Below the pieces are notes generated by a model. The model was not told the origin of the DNA. It worked only from the letters and a program-made list of their open reading frames with translations, and did not search any database. The position numbers and the translations under genes were made by a program. Positions 6,116 through 6,188 of a stretch of 6,188 nt of DNA are shown here, one piece after another (the stretch's first letter is position 1; each line of letters opens with the position of its first letter). The stretch is from Streptosporangiaceae bacterium. Its GTDB lineage: Bacteria; Actinomycetota; Actinomycetes; Streptosporangiales; Streptosporangiaceae. Location: positions 1 through 6,188 of the forward strand of contig JAICWX010000431.1 of the NCBI GenBank assembly GCA_025934635.1, in the 5' to 3' direction.

Positions 6116-6185
6116 CCGCTCCTGGTAACGACATGGATGTTCCATCGATGTCGTGGGAGCGGCATTGATGCTCCATCGATGTCGT
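6116..6185. repeat. Overlapping direct and inverted repeats at the right edge
   Basis: The 19-base sequence GATGYTCCATCGATGTCGT occurs at 6136-6154 and 6167-6185, with one difference and a 31-base period. The first copy also sits in a hairpin: CCGCTCC (6116-6122) pairs with GGAGCGG (6156-6162), ACGACAT (6128-6134) with ATGTCGT (6148-6154), and ATGGA (6133-6137) can alternatively pair with TCCAT (6141-6145). The element may continue past the window. It could be a terminator for a gene outside, a repeated protein-binding site or an intergenic repeat family. Confidence 0.7.
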
Positions 6186-6188
6186 TAG

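Overview
The window comes from a very GC-rich actinobacterial chromosome. Almost every third codon position in the real genes is G or C, GTG is used as a start codon, and the FtsY and SMC sequences are of actinobacterial type. Micromonosporaceae or a close relative is my best guess, but that placement is inference. All supported genes read on the minus strand, so transcription runs right to left.

Layout in the direction of transcription. Positions 5507-6188 hold no gene I can support. They contain a structured repeat pair at the right edge (6116-6185), a 13-bp tandem repeat array with a CTAG in nearly every unit (5958-6059) and a good promoter (5589-5617). That promoter serves a 63-residue leucine-zipper-like small protein (5315-5506). 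A strong terminator hairpin follows it (5247-5271). Next comes a non-coding stretch of about 300 bp upstream of smc, with an AT-rich island centred on a perfect 14-bp palindrome, a 95-nt element that can fold as a three-way junction, and a separate 10-bp perfect inverted repeat. The large smc gene (1375-4938) follows, with a strong AGGAGG ribosome binding site and a GTG start. Nine bases after its stop lies a possible 64-residue single-pass membrane protein. Last is ftsY (1-1073), whose 3' end lies outside the window.

Functionally this is the conserved smc-ftsY block. SMC is the ATPase of the bacterial condensin and organises the chromosome. FtsY is the GTPase receptor that docks signal recognition particle and ribosomes at the membrane. 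The two are neighbours in many bacteria without sharing a pathway. The gene content is ordinary. The least explained part is the structured non-coding DNA on both sides of the small zipper gene, especially the smc leader. I did not find a defence system, CRISPR array, transposase, tRNA or rRNA.
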